A stretch of 53,466 bases of DNA. It comes from Thermoanaerobaculia bacterium. Its GTDB lineage: Bacteria; Acidobacteriota; Thermoanaerobaculia; Gp7-AA8. Both the position numbers and the translations under genes were made by a program. Positions 7,257-16,015 of the stretch are shown piece after piece (position 1 is the stretch's first letter; every line of letters begins with the position of its first letter). The notes below the pieces were generated by a model. The model saw only the letters and a program-made list of their open reading frames with translations, did no database searches and was not told where the DNA came from. Where the stretch lies: assembly GCA_017883235.1 (NCBI GenBank), contig JADGNY010000031.1, forward strand, positions 1 through 53,466, written 5' to 3'.

Positions 7257-8507
7257 TCAGGAGGCTTTTGCCCTCCGGCGTGATGCCTTGAAAAGCGAAC
7301 CGCTGCGCATGATCTGCCATGTCAGAACGCTGATGATCTCACGGGCGACGGCCTGAACGACAGGTGGAACGACGGCGTTTCCGAACTGCCGGTAGGCTTG
7401 TGTATCAGAAACCACAATCGGGTACTCATCGGGGAATCCCATCAGGCGGGCACACTCTCGAGGTGTCAGACGGCGTGGGTTATTGCCCTTCTGAGGGATC
7501 AGGATCTCAGATCCGTCCTTGAAGTAGCGGGCGCTGAGCGTTCGTGTGACGCCGCTGAGATTCGCGAGTCCGTACCCGAAGCCGTTTCCTTTTGCCTTGT
7601 GCCGGTCAGCGTAGTCCTGCAGATACTGCCAGAGGTGATCGCCGAGTGTGTATTTTGGATCGGGGTTAGGCTCAAGGATGTCAGAGAGCCTGGGTCGCGG
7701 TCCCGCCGGAGCTTCGGGGAACCGGAACGGTGGTTTCTCACCAAACCTCTGCTTGTCGAAGCAGACGATGTAGACGCGCTCCCGATGCTGTGGTACCCAG
7801 GCGGCAGCATCGATGACCTTGTGAAAGACGCAGTAGCCGAGTTGTTCCAGTGTGTCCTTGATGACCCCCCACGTCCTTCCCTGGTCGTGTGACTGAAGGT
7901 TTTTCACATTTTCGAGAAATGCGACGGGAGGTCGCTTCTGTTCGATGATGGTCGCGAGGTTGAAGAAGAGGTTGCCCTGAGTCTCACACTTGAAGCCGTG
8001 AGCGTGTCCGAGGCTTCGCTTCTTCGAAACACCAGCAATCGAGAAGGGCTGACACGGGAAGCCCCCAGCGAGGACGTCGTGATCCGGAATCTCCTTCGTC
8101 TTGATCTTCCTAATATCACCTGCGGGGGTGTCGCCGTACCACGTCTTGTATGTTTTCTGAGAGTACTTGTCCCACTCGCATGAGTACCTGCATTCGCCGC
8201 CGAGGCTCTGGAGCGCAGTCCGAAAGCCGCCGATGCCAGCGAAGAAGTCGGCAAAAGTAAACGGAAGGGTGTCCGGGCCGCTTACGTCAACCCTTCGCAC
8301 CGCGGCTGGGAAAAGAGGCAGCTCTTCGCGCCCGAACGCATGTTCAAGAATCGAGACGACGAACTCCTGTTGCGTCATGCCGTGCTCGCGTCGCTCCTGT
8401 TCGATCCATGAGCGTATTCTCTCCGGTACTTTTCTGATCAGAAGCTGGTCGGTCATCCATTCTCCGAAGAACTCTCGCTGGGGAAACGTGATCGCAGGCT
8501 TTTGCAT
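7257..8507 (-). CDS. DNA (cytosine-5) methyltransferase, Dcm/M.EcoRII-like
   Basis: This 416-residue methylase has all the main C5-methylase motifs in order: motif I FADFFAGIGGFRTAL, motif IV GGFPCQPFS with the catalytic Cys, motif VI FLENVKN, motif VIII QHRERVYIV and motif X FGNAVVPPVV. The first 80 residues form an extra N-terminal segment (RIRSWIEQERREHGMTQQEF). In M.EcoRII-type enzymes such segments can bind the enzyme's own promoter. It would protect host DNA from the adjacent EcoRII-type nuclease and create the 5-methylcytosines that Vsr guards. It is the first gene of the island operon. The ATG at 8507 was kept, although an internal ATG at codon 18 is possible. Confidence 0.95.
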   Translation of the reverse strand: MQKPAITFPQREFFGEWMTDQLLIRKVPERIRSWIEQERREHGMTQQEFVVSILEHAFGREELPLFPAAVRRVDVSGPDTLPFTFADFFAGIGGFRTALQSLGGECRYSCEWDKYSQKTYKTWYGDTPAGDIRKIKTKEIPDHDVLAGGFPCQPFSIAGVSKKRSLGHAHGFKCETQGNLFFNLATIIEQKRPPVAFLENVKNLQSHDQGRTWGVIKDTLEQLGYCVFHKVIDAAAWVPQHRERVYIVCFDKQRFGEKPPFRFPEAPAGPRPRLSDILEPNPDPKYTLGDHLWQYLQDYADRHKAKGNGFGYGLANLSGVTRTLSARYFKDGSEILIPQKGNNPRRLTPRECARLMGFPDEYPIVVSDTQAYRQFGNAVVPPVVQAVAREIISVLTWQIMRSGSLFKASRRRAKAS

Positions 8508-8803
8508 GATAGCAACTCTTCCCAGAGGTAGTTAGTCGCTCGTCGCGGGCGGCGAGGCGAGGGTACCTCGGAGGCTGCTCACGCTGCGTTAACTCTACGC
8601 TGTGCTCGATCTGCGGGCTCATATCTCCTCGGAATGGAAACCATTTGAGCTCCGTGTCTACACGCAGTAGAAACATCATTCGGTTGGCGTTGTCATGCTC
8701 TGCGCTGAAGTCCGATCAACCGAAACGGAGCCGCCCCCACCCCCTGTAGAAGATGTTGACTCCTCGCCCGAACCGAGGGAACCTCGGTCGCAGGAGGTGT
8801 GCC
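8508..8803. other. Spacer upstream of the methylase and the unknown gene
   Basis: The spacer must hold the promoters for the minus-strand restriction island and the plus-strand gene at 8804. I see no palindrome of note. A short open frame at 8696-8824 could encode 42 residues rich in proline and glutamate (EPPPPPVEDVD), but it has no recognisable domain and overlaps the next gene, so I do not call it a gene. Confidence 0.35.
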
Positions 8804-9295
8804 GTGACATTGATTCATGAGGAAGAGAACGACCTGATCGCAGAGCTGGAACGGATGGACAGGTTTTTCGAGGGCAAGGAGGCGGGGGAGATTCCGCTGG
8901 AGGTTCTTCGCGGGCGGGGGATCGACATCCCCGCGACGCCGCCGGTTGATGAGGCGGAGCTCCGGGCCAGGTTGCTGGAGATCGTCGAGGGGATGGCTGA
9001 CATCGGGATGATGCTCGAAGATACCGATCATCTCAGCGACGCCGAGCTCTATCGGTATCTGGTCGACGATGCGCTGCTCGAGGAAACGATGCTGTCGCCG
9101 GCAGGAGGCCAATGGCACATCAGTCCGATCGGTGGCGGGAGCGAAGAGGGAAACGAGATCTATCTTCGCTATTACGCGGACGACGAGTATCGCGAGCAGT
9201 GGCATCGGGACTTCGGCGATGCGCTGCCACCGAAAGAGAAGCCGCCATACGATCGCGATCGGTTTCTACCCGGGCATGGGCCGGAGGCGTCGTGA
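8804..9295 (+). CDS. Acidic protein of unknown function
   Basis: This 163-residue protein is not recognised. It is strongly acidic, cytoplasmic by composition and rich in Glu, Asp and Leu, with a helical N-terminal half (NDLIAELERMDRFFE, LLEIVEGMADIGMML) and a C-terminal part with several aromatic residues (EIYLRYYADDEYREQW). The GTG start is chosen because AGGAGG lies six bases upstream, and an upstream in-frame ATG at 8753 lacks a site. It stands alone between the restriction island and a dispersed palindromic element. The composition resembles some immunity or antirestriction-like acidic proteins, but that is only a guess. Confidence 0.6.
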   Translation: MTLIHEEENDLIAELERMDRFFEGKEAGEIPLEVLRGRGIDIPATPPVDEAELRARLLEIVEGMADIGMMLEDTDHLSDAELYRYLVDDALLEETMLSPAGGQWHISPIGGGSEEGNEIYLRYYADDEYREQWHRDFGDALPPKEKPPYDRDRFLPGHGPEAS

Positions 9296-9340
9296 GGATG
9301 ATGATCGCTTTGACGACTCGGAATGCGCGACCTGACAGTC

Positions 9341-9528
9341 TGTCATTCTGAGCGACGCGAAGAATCCCCGGCTGGAATCCGCTTCACGAACGCTGACTCG
9401 GTCCATCCGAGGGCGGGAGGTTGCGCGCCGATCGAACGTTCCGCGCCTGACCACCGCCCTGCACAAATGATGTATGCGATGAGCTGCGGACGCCGGCCGG
9501 GGATTCCTCGCGTCTCTCGGAATGACAA
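9341..9528. mobile_element. MITE-like repeat with gtcattctgagcgacgcgaa ends
   Basis: The left end reads tgtcattctgagcgacgcga followed by agaatccccggc. The right end is its near-perfect inverse (gccggggattcc, cgcgtctctcggaatgacaa). The two arms of about 32 bp flank about 120 bp without a gene. Palindromes with this kind of end are common dispersed repeats in several phyla. It lies between the unknown gene at 8804 and the convergent M28 peptidase gene and may act as a bidirectional terminator. Confidence 0.75.
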
Positions 9529-9555
9529 CGTTACTTCCCCGTCGTGCGGGGGTTC

Positions 9556-10539
9556 TCAATCCTGCGATGCCGCCGCGACATTGAATACCCCATTCACGAC
9601 CGCGGCCATGCGTGTGTAATCGAGCGTCGCGGCGGTGTCGTGCATCGTGTGATAGTTCGGGTTTCGGAGGAACGCGGTGTCGGTCACCATCACCGCGGGC
9701 CATCCGTGGGACCAGTAGTTGCGTTGGTCCGAGGCATCGGAAGTCTCCCGGGGGCCGGTGAAGCTGACGACGTCGATTCCTCCGGCTCCCATGATGCCGC
9801 GCTTGACCCATCGGGCGAGTTCTCGGTCGGGCCATCCACCGGCGACGGCGATGAAGTCGCCGTGCGATGGGTAGAGGAGCGAGAGGAGCGGCGTGGGCCA
9901 GCTCTGTTCCCGCGTGTAGTAGCCGATCATTTCCAGGCAGATCATTCCTCTCACGGCCCGGTTCTCACGTGCCAGCGCCGAGGCGTGAACGGCACTTCCC
10001 ATCTCCTCGTAGCCGAAGAACGCCGGCTCTTCATTTGTATAGGCGACGAGCATCAGCGGTGTGCCCGGATGGGCCTTGCCGAGGAGGCGAGCCAGCTCGA
10101 GAAGAGCGGCAGTTCCGCTGGCGTTGTCGTCGGCGCCGGGGCGTGATCCCATCTCGCCGAAGGCGTCATAGTGCGCGCCGATGATCAGCAGCGGTTGCGA
10201 ATGATCATCCGGTCCGAGCTCCGCCACGATGTTTTCCCAAGTCTGCCCGCGCGCATGAAACGACTGCACGGTGACGCGCGCGCCGCTCTCGCGGAAAGAG
10301 CGGGCGATCCACTCCGCGGTGCGGTGCAGACTGTCGGGGTGCGCCGCGCTGCGCGGCAGTGCGGTGCTGGTGAGGTACCGAACGTCGCGTTCGATCCGCC
10401 GGGCATCTGCTCGAGACCCTCCATTCCAGCGAAGCCCTCCGATCACGGGTTGGCGAAGAGTGATGGCCAGTGCCAGGAGCAGGGTGACCGCGCAAGCTGA
10501 CGTCGCGATCAGTATGCGGAGCAGGGATCGAGCGAGCAT
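9556..10539 (-). CDS. M28-family zinc aminopeptidase, membrane-anchored or secreted
   Basis: This 327-residue protein begins with a hydrophobic segment (LLRILIATSACAVTLLLALAITL) acting as a signal anchor. The M28 metal ligands follow in order: GAHYDAFG (His), GADDNASG (Asp bridging two zincs), NEEP (catalytic Glu and metal Glu), CLEMIG and NPNYHTMHDT (last His). M28 enzymes remove N-terminal residues from peptides and in this form work outside the cytoplasmic membrane. The gene is single, convergent with the unknown gene at 8804 and divergent from the secreted protein at 10628. All catalytic residues appear intact. Confidence 0.92.
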   Translation of the reverse strand: MLARSLLRILIATSACAVTLLLALAITLRQPVIGGLRWNGGSRADARRIERDVRYLTSTALPRSAAHPDSLHRTAEWIARSFRESGARVTVQSFHARGQTWENIVAELGPDDHSQPLLIIGAHYDAFGEMGSRPGADDNASGTAALLELARLLGKAHPGTPLMLVAYTNEEPAFFGYEEMGSAVHASALARENRAVRGMICLEMIGYYTREQSWPTPLLSLLYPSHGDFIAVAGGWPDRELARWVKRGIMGAGGIDVVSFTGPRETSDASDQRNYWSHGWPAVMVTDTAFLRNPNYHTMHDTAATLDYTRMAAVVNGVFNVAAASQD

Positions 10540-10627
10540 TCATTTCTTTGACGGCGGCGATTCCGCGAGGTCTCTTCCGTAACTTCTATCGCTCCGGCGC
10601 CGTCAACTGCCACAAGGGGGAAAACCG

Positions 10628-11353
10628 ATGTGGCGATTGATCGCGGTGGCCTGTGCACTGTTCGCGCTCGGTGCGCGGGCGAATACGCTTGGTGACTTGA
10701 AGTCAGCGGTCGGACGCCTGGCGGCGCGGCAGCCGGTGCATGCGACGTATGCGACGGACACGGCGATGAAGGCGTCCGGAAAGTTCGCGAACGAGTCGAG
10801 TACGAGGAGAGTCACCGCGGAGGTGGGACAGGACGCCAACGGAGTGACGATCACGATTGCGCAGGCGCTGATCGAAAAGGCGGGGCCTGGTGCCGGAGCC
10901 GACGACGCGAAGAACGAGATCAGCGGGATCCGGTCGATGGAAATCGTCGAGGCGCTCAATTACCGCGATGCGCTGCTGCACCTGTTGAACTACAGCACGG
11001 TGGCCGAGGAGAAACGAGTGCCGTTCCGTGGAAGGACGGCGCGCCTGCTCGTCATGACGGTGAAAGAGCCGCTGCGAAAGGAGGGCGGCATCAACATCGG
11101 CAGCGTCAAATCCACCGAAGATCGCCTCAGTGTCTGGATTGGCGACGAGAACCTGCCGCTTGCCGCGGAGCGGGTGCAGAAGATCATCGTCGGTTTCCTG
11201 ATGTTCAAGAGCGAATCGGTCAACCGCACCAGTCTCACCTTCGCCCAAGCTGGTGACCGGCTCATCCTGGCACGGTTGGAGACAAGCGCGAACGGCTCCG
11301 CGATGGGACAGAGCGTTGACGCGACGTCGGTGCAGACGCTGACTGTCCACTAA
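10628..11353 (+). CDS. Secreted protein of unknown function
   Basis: This 241-residue protein has a clean signal peptide (MWRLIAVACALFALGARAN, likely cleaved near residue 18). The mature part has alternating beta-strand-like segments (GVTITIAQAL, RTARLLVMTVKE, DRLSVWIGDENLP) and no cysteines or catalytic motif that I can see. The overall look is that of a periplasmic lipid- or ligand-binding type protein of the kind common in Acidobacteria, but no family can be named. An AGGGGG-type site lies just upstream of the ATG. It is transcribed alone. Confidence 0.75.
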   Translation: MWRLIAVACALFALGARANTLGDLKSAVGRLAARQPVHATYATDTAMKASGKFANESSTRRVTAEVGQDANGVTITIAQALIEKAGPGAGADDAKNEISGIRSMEIVEALNYRDALLHLLNYSTVAEEKRVPFRGRTARLLVMTVKEPLRKEGGINIGSVKSTEDRLSVWIGDENLPLAAERVQKIIVGFLMFKSESVNRTSLTFAQAGDRLILARLETSANGSAMGQSVDATSVQTLTVH

Positions 11354-11490
11354 ACTCATCCCCTCCCGCCCGGGTAGCAGGATGGGGGTCCTTCGACCGT
11401 CCTACGCTGCTTCATCGCTTCGCGACTCGCAGCTCCGGCGGCTCAGGATGACAGGGGAACGTTAGCTCGGCGCGAGCGCGGAATGTTGCG
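11354..11490. other. Short spacer with dispersed-repeat-like sequence
   Basis: The stretch 11390-11455 (ggtccttcgaccgtcctacg, cttcgcgactcgca, ctcaggatgacagggg) looks like a single copy of another dispersed repeat. No partner copy is present in the window. I see no gene. Confidence 0.3.
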
Positions 11491-11860
11491 TTACCTCGCC
11501 TCGGCTGCCTGCTTCCGCTTCGTCTCAATCTGTGCCATCAGGATGTCTCGAACGTAATGCCACTGTGGTTGCAGCTTCAGCGCGGCGCGCGCGTTGTCGG
11601 TGGCGGCGTCGAGGTCGGGTGAGCTTTTGATCATCTGTGCATACGCCAGCGACATCAGCGCCTCGGGTCTTCCCCAGTCGGGGAGGGGAGAGTCGGGCGT
11701 GAGCGGGCCGCTGGCGTCGACCTGTTTGCGATAGATCTCGATGGCGCGTTCCGGGCTTCCGCCATAAGCCGGTGGTGACGATTGTCCTCGCCAGCGGCGC
11801 GCGGATCCCCGCGAGCCGGTCCGGATCGGCGGAGCTGCGGAGGGCGGAGGTGAGGGTGGG
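11491..11860 (-). pseudogene. Remnant of a TPR-type protein gene
   Basis: On the minus strand a frame ending at the TAA at 11491 reads back through LKLQPQWHYVRDILMAQIET, LMSLAYAQMIKSSPDLDAAT and GGSPERAIEIYRKQVDASG. This is a tetratricopeptide-like C-terminus. It has no start codon. Upstream of about 11770 the reading continues only after a frameshift (LRSSADPDRLAGIRAPLART), and it ends at a palindromic repeat near 11870. The piece therefore looks like a truncated and frameshifted TPR gene, perhaps once linked to the TPR-containing membrane protein at 12169. The remnant is seen directly, and its origin is an inference. Confidence 0.6.
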
Positions 11861-11884
11861 GGGGTAACGAGCCGCGGTTACGTC

Positions 11885-11976
11885 AAAGGCTTTCAACCAC
11901 TGAGACACAGAGAACACAGAGGTGGTTTTCTTTGTGTCCTCTGTGCCTCTGTGGTTAAACGCCTTTGGGGCTTGGT
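11885..11976. repeat. Palindromic dispersed repeat (accacagaggcacagagga type)
   Basis: The arms ttcaaccactgagacacag and ctgtgcctctgtggttaaa, with inner parts agaacacagagg and tttgtgtcctctg, face each other. A roughly 90-bp imperfect palindrome results. Repeats of this kind are widespread in bacterial genomes. It sits between the TPR remnant and tRNA-Val. Confidence 0.7.
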
Positions 11977-12050
11977 CGAACCCCCAAAATGGAATAGCAT
12001 CCAACCAGCCCTCTGTTCGTTCGGAGGCAAATTCAACGTCGGTCTTTTCA

Positions 12051-12126
12051 GGCCCTTAGCTCAGTTGGTTAGAGCGCTACCTTGACACGGTAGAGGTCAG
12101 CGGTTCGAGTCCGCTAGGGCCTACCA
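12051..12126 (+). tRNA. tRNA-Val (GAC anticodon)
   Basis: The 76-nt cloverleaf can be read directly. The acceptor stem is ggccctt with agggcct, the D arm gctcagttggttagagc, the anticodon stem ctacc/ggtag around loop ttgacac (GAC at 12084-12086), and the T arm agcgg ttcgagt ccgct. A genomic CCA follows at 12124-12126. The GAC anticodon reads GUC and GUU valine codons. tRNA genes are frequent insertion sites, but no attachment-site duplication was found here. Confidence 0.97.
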
Positions 12127-12168
12127 TCCATCCCCGACCGCGCCGGCCTTCCCGCCACGAAAAGAACG

Positions 12169-14082
12169 ATGGGCCGTAAAGCACGCGAAAAACTGATCCG
12201 GACCGCCGTCGAGCCGCGTGTTGAGACCGCGATCGAGGCGGCGCCGCCCGCCGCGGCCGAATGGAGCTGGCGCGAGTGGACGATCGTCGCCTTCCTGATC
12301 GCCATCACACTCGCCGTCTTCCGCCAGCTCGCCTCGCACGCCTTCCTCAACTTCGACGACGGGCAATTCATCTACGAGAACCAGCACGTCCTGCATGGCG
12401 ACGTCGGCTGGGCTCTGACCTCCGCAGAGATCGGCTGGTATCCGTTGACGTGGCTGTCGCACATGGTCGACGTCGCGGTCTGGGGACAGCGCGCCGGGAT
12501 GCATCTCCTGACCGGCCTCCTGCTGCATGTCATCAGCGCCATCCTCCTTTTTCTGGCGATGCGGCGCCTGACGCGCGCGGTGTGGCCGGCGGCGTTCGTG
12601 GCCGCGCTCTTCGCCATTCATCCGATGCATGTCGAATCCGTCGCCTGGGCCTCGGAACGGAAAGACACCCTCTCCACGCTCCTGGCCATGCTCGCGCTCT
12701 GGCTCTACGCGCGTGCGCCGTGGCGGATGCTCGGCGTCTCCATCGCGCTCGCCCTCTCGCTGATGGCGAAGCAGATGTACATCACGCTGCCGTTCGTCTT
12801 TCTGCTGCTCGACGTCTGGCCGCTGGAGCGCCTGCGCACGTTCGATGACCTTCGCCAACGCGCTGTCGAGAAGTGGCCGCTGTTCGTGCTGGCCATCGCC
12901 GGCGTCGCCGCCGCGATCATCGGCCAGAGCAATCTCAAGGCGGTCCATTCGACGACGTCACTCCCGGTCGGCGACCGCATCGCGAACGCGCTGATCGCCT
13001 GTTCCAGTTACTTTGTCAAACTGTTCATTCCGGTCGATATGGCGGTGCCGTATCCGCTGATGCGTGTTGGCTTCAGCGCTGCCATCATCCCGTTCCTCGT
13101 GCTGGCGGCGATCACGATCGTGGTCGTGGCCGCACGGCGATCTGCGCCGTTTCTGTTCGCCGGCTGGTTCTGGTTCCTCGGCACGCTCGTTCCGGTCATC
13201 GGCATCGTCGCCATCGGCAACCAGTCGATGGCCGATCGCTACACCTATTTCTCATACGTCGGCCTCTTCATCGCCATCACCTTCGGTGTGATCGTGCTGG
13301 CGAAGCGGCTGCGGATTCCGGATGCGGCGCTTGCCGCGATCGCCGGCATCGCCGTCGCGGGATACGCCGCGGTGGCGATGCATCAGGTTGGCTACTGGAA
13401 AGACTCGGAGACGCTCTTCACGCACACTCTGGCGGTCACGCGCGACAACTCGATCGCCGAATACCTGCTCGGCCAGACGCTGCAGTCGGCGAAGCCCGAT
13501 GCGGCCATCATCCATCTGCGCCGCGCCATCGATCTGACGCAACCGCTGCTGCAGATTCCAGACGCGACGACGCCCGATTGGTATCCGCAGGCATACGTCG
13601 GCATCGGTACGGCCACGCTGATGAAAGCGCGTCCGATGCCGCAATCGCCCGCGCGCGACGCGCTGATCGGCGAGGCCATCACCAGCTTTGGCAAAGCGCT
13701 GGAGATCGATCCGAGTGCGGCACACGCGAAGAACAATATCGGCGTTGCGATGCAGATACTCCCGGCTTCATCCCCGACGTCGATGCAACTTCGGTACGAC
13801 GCTCATCTAACGAGCGGGACGTTCCTTTCGCAGCAGGGCCGCTTCGATCAGGCGGTCGCGGAGTTTCGCAGCGCCGTTGAGATTTTCCCGAAGTCGGTCG
13901 AAGCCCACATCTACCTCGGACTCGGGTTGCTTCAGGCGAACAAGAAGCCGGAAGGCATCGCCGAGCTACGCGCGGCGAGAGAGCTCGATGCAAAACAAGC
14001 GAATGCGATCCTGTCGAAGGCGCTGCATCTGCCGGCGGACGAGCGGAACTTCGATGGGTTCATCGAGCAGGCGATGCGGTAG
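12169..14082 (+). CDS. TMTC-like membrane protein with TPR C-terminus
   Basis: This 637-residue protein has about ten hydrophobic segments followed by a soluble C-terminal third. The membrane part carries the marks of the TMTC / O-mannosyltransferase-like group: FLNFDDGQFIYEN in the first loop, HPMHVESVAWASERKDTLS and LALSLMAKQMYITLPFVFLLLDVWPLERL. The C-terminus (about residues 420-630) contains TPR-like helices (FDQAVAEFRSAVEIFPKSVEAHIYLGLGLL). Such proteins are thought to move sugars from lipid carriers onto proteins at the outer face of the membrane. The acceptor is unknown. It starts about 40 bp downstream of tRNA-Val and ends beside a palindrome that may terminate transcription. Confidence 0.85.
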   Translation: MGRKAREKLIRTAVEPRVETAIEAAPPAAAEWSWREWTIVAFLIAITLAVFRQLASHAFLNFDDGQFIYENQHVLHGDVGWALTSAEIGWYPLTWLSHMVDVAVWGQRAGMHLLTGLLLHVISAILLFLAMRRLTRAVWPAAFVAALFAIHPMHVESVAWASERKDTLSTLLAMLALWLYARAPWRMLGVSIALALSLMAKQMYITLPFVFLLLDVWPLERLRTFDDLRQRAVEKWPLFVLAIAGVAAAIIGQSNLKAVHSTTSLPVGDRIANALIACSSYFVKLFIPVDMAVPYPLMRVGFSAAIIPFLVLAAITIVVVAARRSAPFLFAGWFWFLGTLVPVIGIVAIGNQSMADRYTYFSYVGLFIAITFGVIVLAKRLRIPDAALAAIAGIAVAGYAAVAMHQVGYWKDSETLFTHTLAVTRDNSIAEYLLGQTLQSAKPDAAIIHLRRAIDLTQPLLQIPDATTPDWYPQAYVGIGTATLMKARPMPQSPARDALIGEAITSFGKALEIDPSAAHAKNNIGVAMQILPASSPTSMQLRYDAHLTSGTFLSQQGRFDQAVAEFRSAVEIFPKSVEAHIYLGLGLLQANKKPEGIAELRAARELDAKQANAILSKALHLPADERNFDGFIEQAMR

Positions 14083-14087
14083 GGGCG

Positions 14088-14190
14088 GCACAGACAAGAG
14101 TGTCTGTGCCACATTGGCCGCTGCTTTCTTACTGAGGATCTTCGTAAATCGGGAGACCGATGTGGCACAGACACTCTTGTCTGTGCTTAT
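14088..14190. repeat. Inverted pair of ggcacagacaagagtgtctg palindromes
   Basis: The left copy (ggcacagaca-agag-tgtctgtgcc, a perfect 10-bp stem) and the right copy (gtggcacagacactcttgtc followed by tgtgc) are in opposite orientation and flank about 50 bp. The element lies between two convergent genes and overlaps the end of the epimerase gene by a few bases. It is likely a dispersed repeat that doubles as a terminator. Confidence 0.8.
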
Positions 14191-15140
14191 ACAAACTGAG
14201 CCACCGTCTCCTGGATCGCCCGCCGCACGGCCTCGTTGCTTCCCATCTTCGGAGTCCAGCCGAGGGCAGTCATGCGTGACGTGTCGAGACGGACTTTCGG
14301 GACGTCGCCGGGCCAGCCGCGGGAGCCGCCGGTGCGCGACACCGCGACCTTCGCGGGATCGAGGCCCATCGCTTCGATGGTCCACTCGGCGATCTGATTG
14401 ACCGACGTCCAGTCGGAGACGGCGAGGTTGTAGCAGTTGACGAGATCGGCCGCCGTAGCATGGCCGAACATCATCCCGTCGAGGCAGTCTTCGACGTGGA
14501 CGTACGGCTTCGACTGCGTGCCGTCGCCGAGGATCTCGAGACGTGTCGGGTCGCGTTGCAGCTTCAGGACGAAATCGTGGATCACGCCGTGCGTCGGATA
14601 GCCGCCGACGATGTTGCCGAAGCGGAAGATCCAGCACTTCATCTGATACGACGCGGCGAACGCGGTGATCAGCGTCTCGCAGGCGATCTTGCTGGCCGCG
14701 TAGAACGAGATCGGAAAGAGCGGGCCGTAATTCTCCGGGGTCGGCAGGATCGTTGGCTCGCCGTAGATCGCGCCGCTGCTGGAGAAGATCAGCTTCTTCG
14801 TGCTCGACACGCGCATGGCCTCGAGCAGGTTGTAGGTCACCAGCGTGCCGCCCTTGAGATCGAAGTCGGTGTAGCTCGTGCCGTAGCTGATGTCGCTGTT
14901 GGCCGCGAGATGCCAGACCAGTTCCGGCCGAAGGCGCTGGAAGAGCGCCACGAGGCGGTCGCGGTCGAGAAGATCGAACTCGTGGAAAGTGAAGCCGGGC
15001 TTCTCCAGCGAGCGCGCGACGTATTCGCGCTTGCCGAGGAAGAAGTTGTCGATGCCGTGGACCTCGTGCCCCTCGGCGAGAAGACGCTCGAGAAGATTCG
15101 TTGCGATGAAGCCTGCCGCGCCGGTGACGACGATTCTCAT
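14187..15140 (-). CDS. NAD-dependent sugar epimerase/dehydratase
   Basis: This 317-residue protein is an extended short-chain dehydrogenase of the UDP-glucose 4-epimerase type. The NAD-binding motif GAAGFI is at residues 7-12, IDNFFLGK binds the adenosine end, the catalytic Ser lies in IFSSSGAIYG and the YxxxK pair in FYAASK. DGTQSKPYVHVEDC is the usual substrate-side motif. It probably converts a nucleotide sugar for surface glycan made by the genes that follow on the same strand. The epimerase is the last transcribed gene of the cluster, and about 155 bp of repeat separates it from the nucleotidyltransferase. The exact sugar cannot be told. Confidence 0.9.
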   Translation of the reverse strand: MRIVVTGAAGFIATNLLERLLAEGHEVHGIDNFFLGKREYVARSLEKPGFTFHEFDLLDRDRLVALFQRLRPELVWHLAANSDISYGTSYTDFDLKGGTLVTYNLLEAMRVSSTKKLIFSSSGAIYGEPTILPTPENYGPLFPISFYAASKIACETLITAFAASYQMKCWIFRFGNIVGGYPTHGVIHDFVLKLQRDPTRLEILGDGTQSKPYVHVEDCLDGMMFGHATAADLVNCYNLAVSDWTSVNQIAEWTIEAMGLDPAKVAVSRTGGSRGWPGDVPKVRLDTSRMTALGWTPKMGSNEAVRRAIQETVAQFV

Positions 15141-15171
15141 GTGGTGAGTAGATTAGTCGATGAGTGGCGAG

Positions 15172-15301
15172 ACGTAGGTCGGACTCTCTAGTCCGACCGG
15201 TACTTGCGAAACTGCTGATGTAGCCGCGGGATCCGCGTTGATAACAGGACCTCGATCCACATCCGCGCGAGAACCGGTCGGACTGAGAGTCCGACCTACG
15301 T
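15172..15301. mobile_element. MITE-like element with 30-bp acgtaggtcggactctc ends
   Basis: The first 30 bp and the last 29 bp are inverse copies that differ by one inserted base. They flank about 70 bp without a gene. Each end is itself a small palindrome (gtcggact, agtccgac). The right end overlaps the nucleotidyltransferase gene and supplies its last Thr codon and TAG stop. Confidence 0.85.
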
Positions 15302-16015
15302 TTCCAATCCACTCATCGTCCGCGCCAGCTCCTCAGGCGTGCCGATGTCGAAGAAGTCGAGGCCGACGATCTCGCAGGCCAGCCGTCCCTCGGCCGCCAG
15401 ACGCGGGAAGATCGTCTCTTCGAACGAACAGGCGCCGGCCGATGGCAAACGGTCGATGACGCTCGACGGCATCAGCGAAAAGCCGGCGTCGATGTACGGC
15501 AGCTCCGGCGCGTGCTTGTCGAAGCGGATGATGCGATTGCCGGAAACGTCGGCGTTGCCGATTTCACGGCGCGGGTAGACGGCTAGGGTCGGTTTGTCGT
15601 GCTCAGACACGAAGCGACCGTAGTCGAAGTAGCGGAGCACGTCGCCATAGGTCATCACGAAACGTTCGCCGAGTAACGCGCGCGCCTCGCGGATGGCGCC
15701 TCCGGTGCCGAGCGGTTCGGTCTCGCGGCTGTAGGCGATGCGGACTCCGAATCGAGCTCCATCGCCGAAATGCTCTTCGATGACCTCGGCGCGATGGCCG
15801 GTGAGGAGGACGATGTCGCGCAGGTTGCATCGTGCGAACGATTCGATCACCCGTTCGAGATACGGCCGGCCGGCTATCGGGATCATAGGTTTAGGCAGGC
15901 CGCGGGTAAGGTCGCCGAGGCGAGTGCCGAAGCCGCCGGCGAGGATGGCGACGGTTGGAAAGACGGAATGTTTACTGTTTACTGTTGACTGTTGAATGTC
16001 GAATGAAGGGGTCAC
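15296..16015 (-). CDS. Sugar-phosphate nucleotidyltransferase (HddC-like)
   Basis: The protein of about 239 residues has the nucleotidyltransferase signature LAGGFGTRLGDL near the N-terminus, KPMIPIAGRPYLERVI with the substrate Lys, then GTGGAIREA and MTYGDVL with the metal-binding Asp. It couples NTP and a sugar 1-phosphate to give an activated sugar, and the closest group by eye is heptose- or mannose-1-phosphate guanylyltransferase. The GTG start follows a GGAG site, and an ATG at 16039 is also open. The first 20 codons (SFDIQQSTVNSK) run through short tandem repeats and look recently added. The stop codon comes from an inserted palindromic element. Confidence 0.88.
   Translation of the reverse strand: MTPSFDIQQSTVNSKHSVFPTVAILAGGFGTRLGDLTRGLPKPMIPIAGRPYLERVIESFARCNLRDIVLLTGHRAEVIEEHFGDGARFGVRIAYSRETEPLGTGGAIREARALLGERFVMTYGDVLRYFDYGRFVSEHDKPTLAVYPRREIGNADVSGNRIIRFDKHAPELPYIDAGFSLMPSSVIDRLPSAGACSFEETIFPRLAAEGRLACEIVGLDFFDIGTPEELARTMSGLET

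Noticed and set aside
12051-12126. Integration site of a genomic island at tRNA-Val
   Set aside because: No duplicate of the tRNA 3' end and no integrase gene are present in the window.
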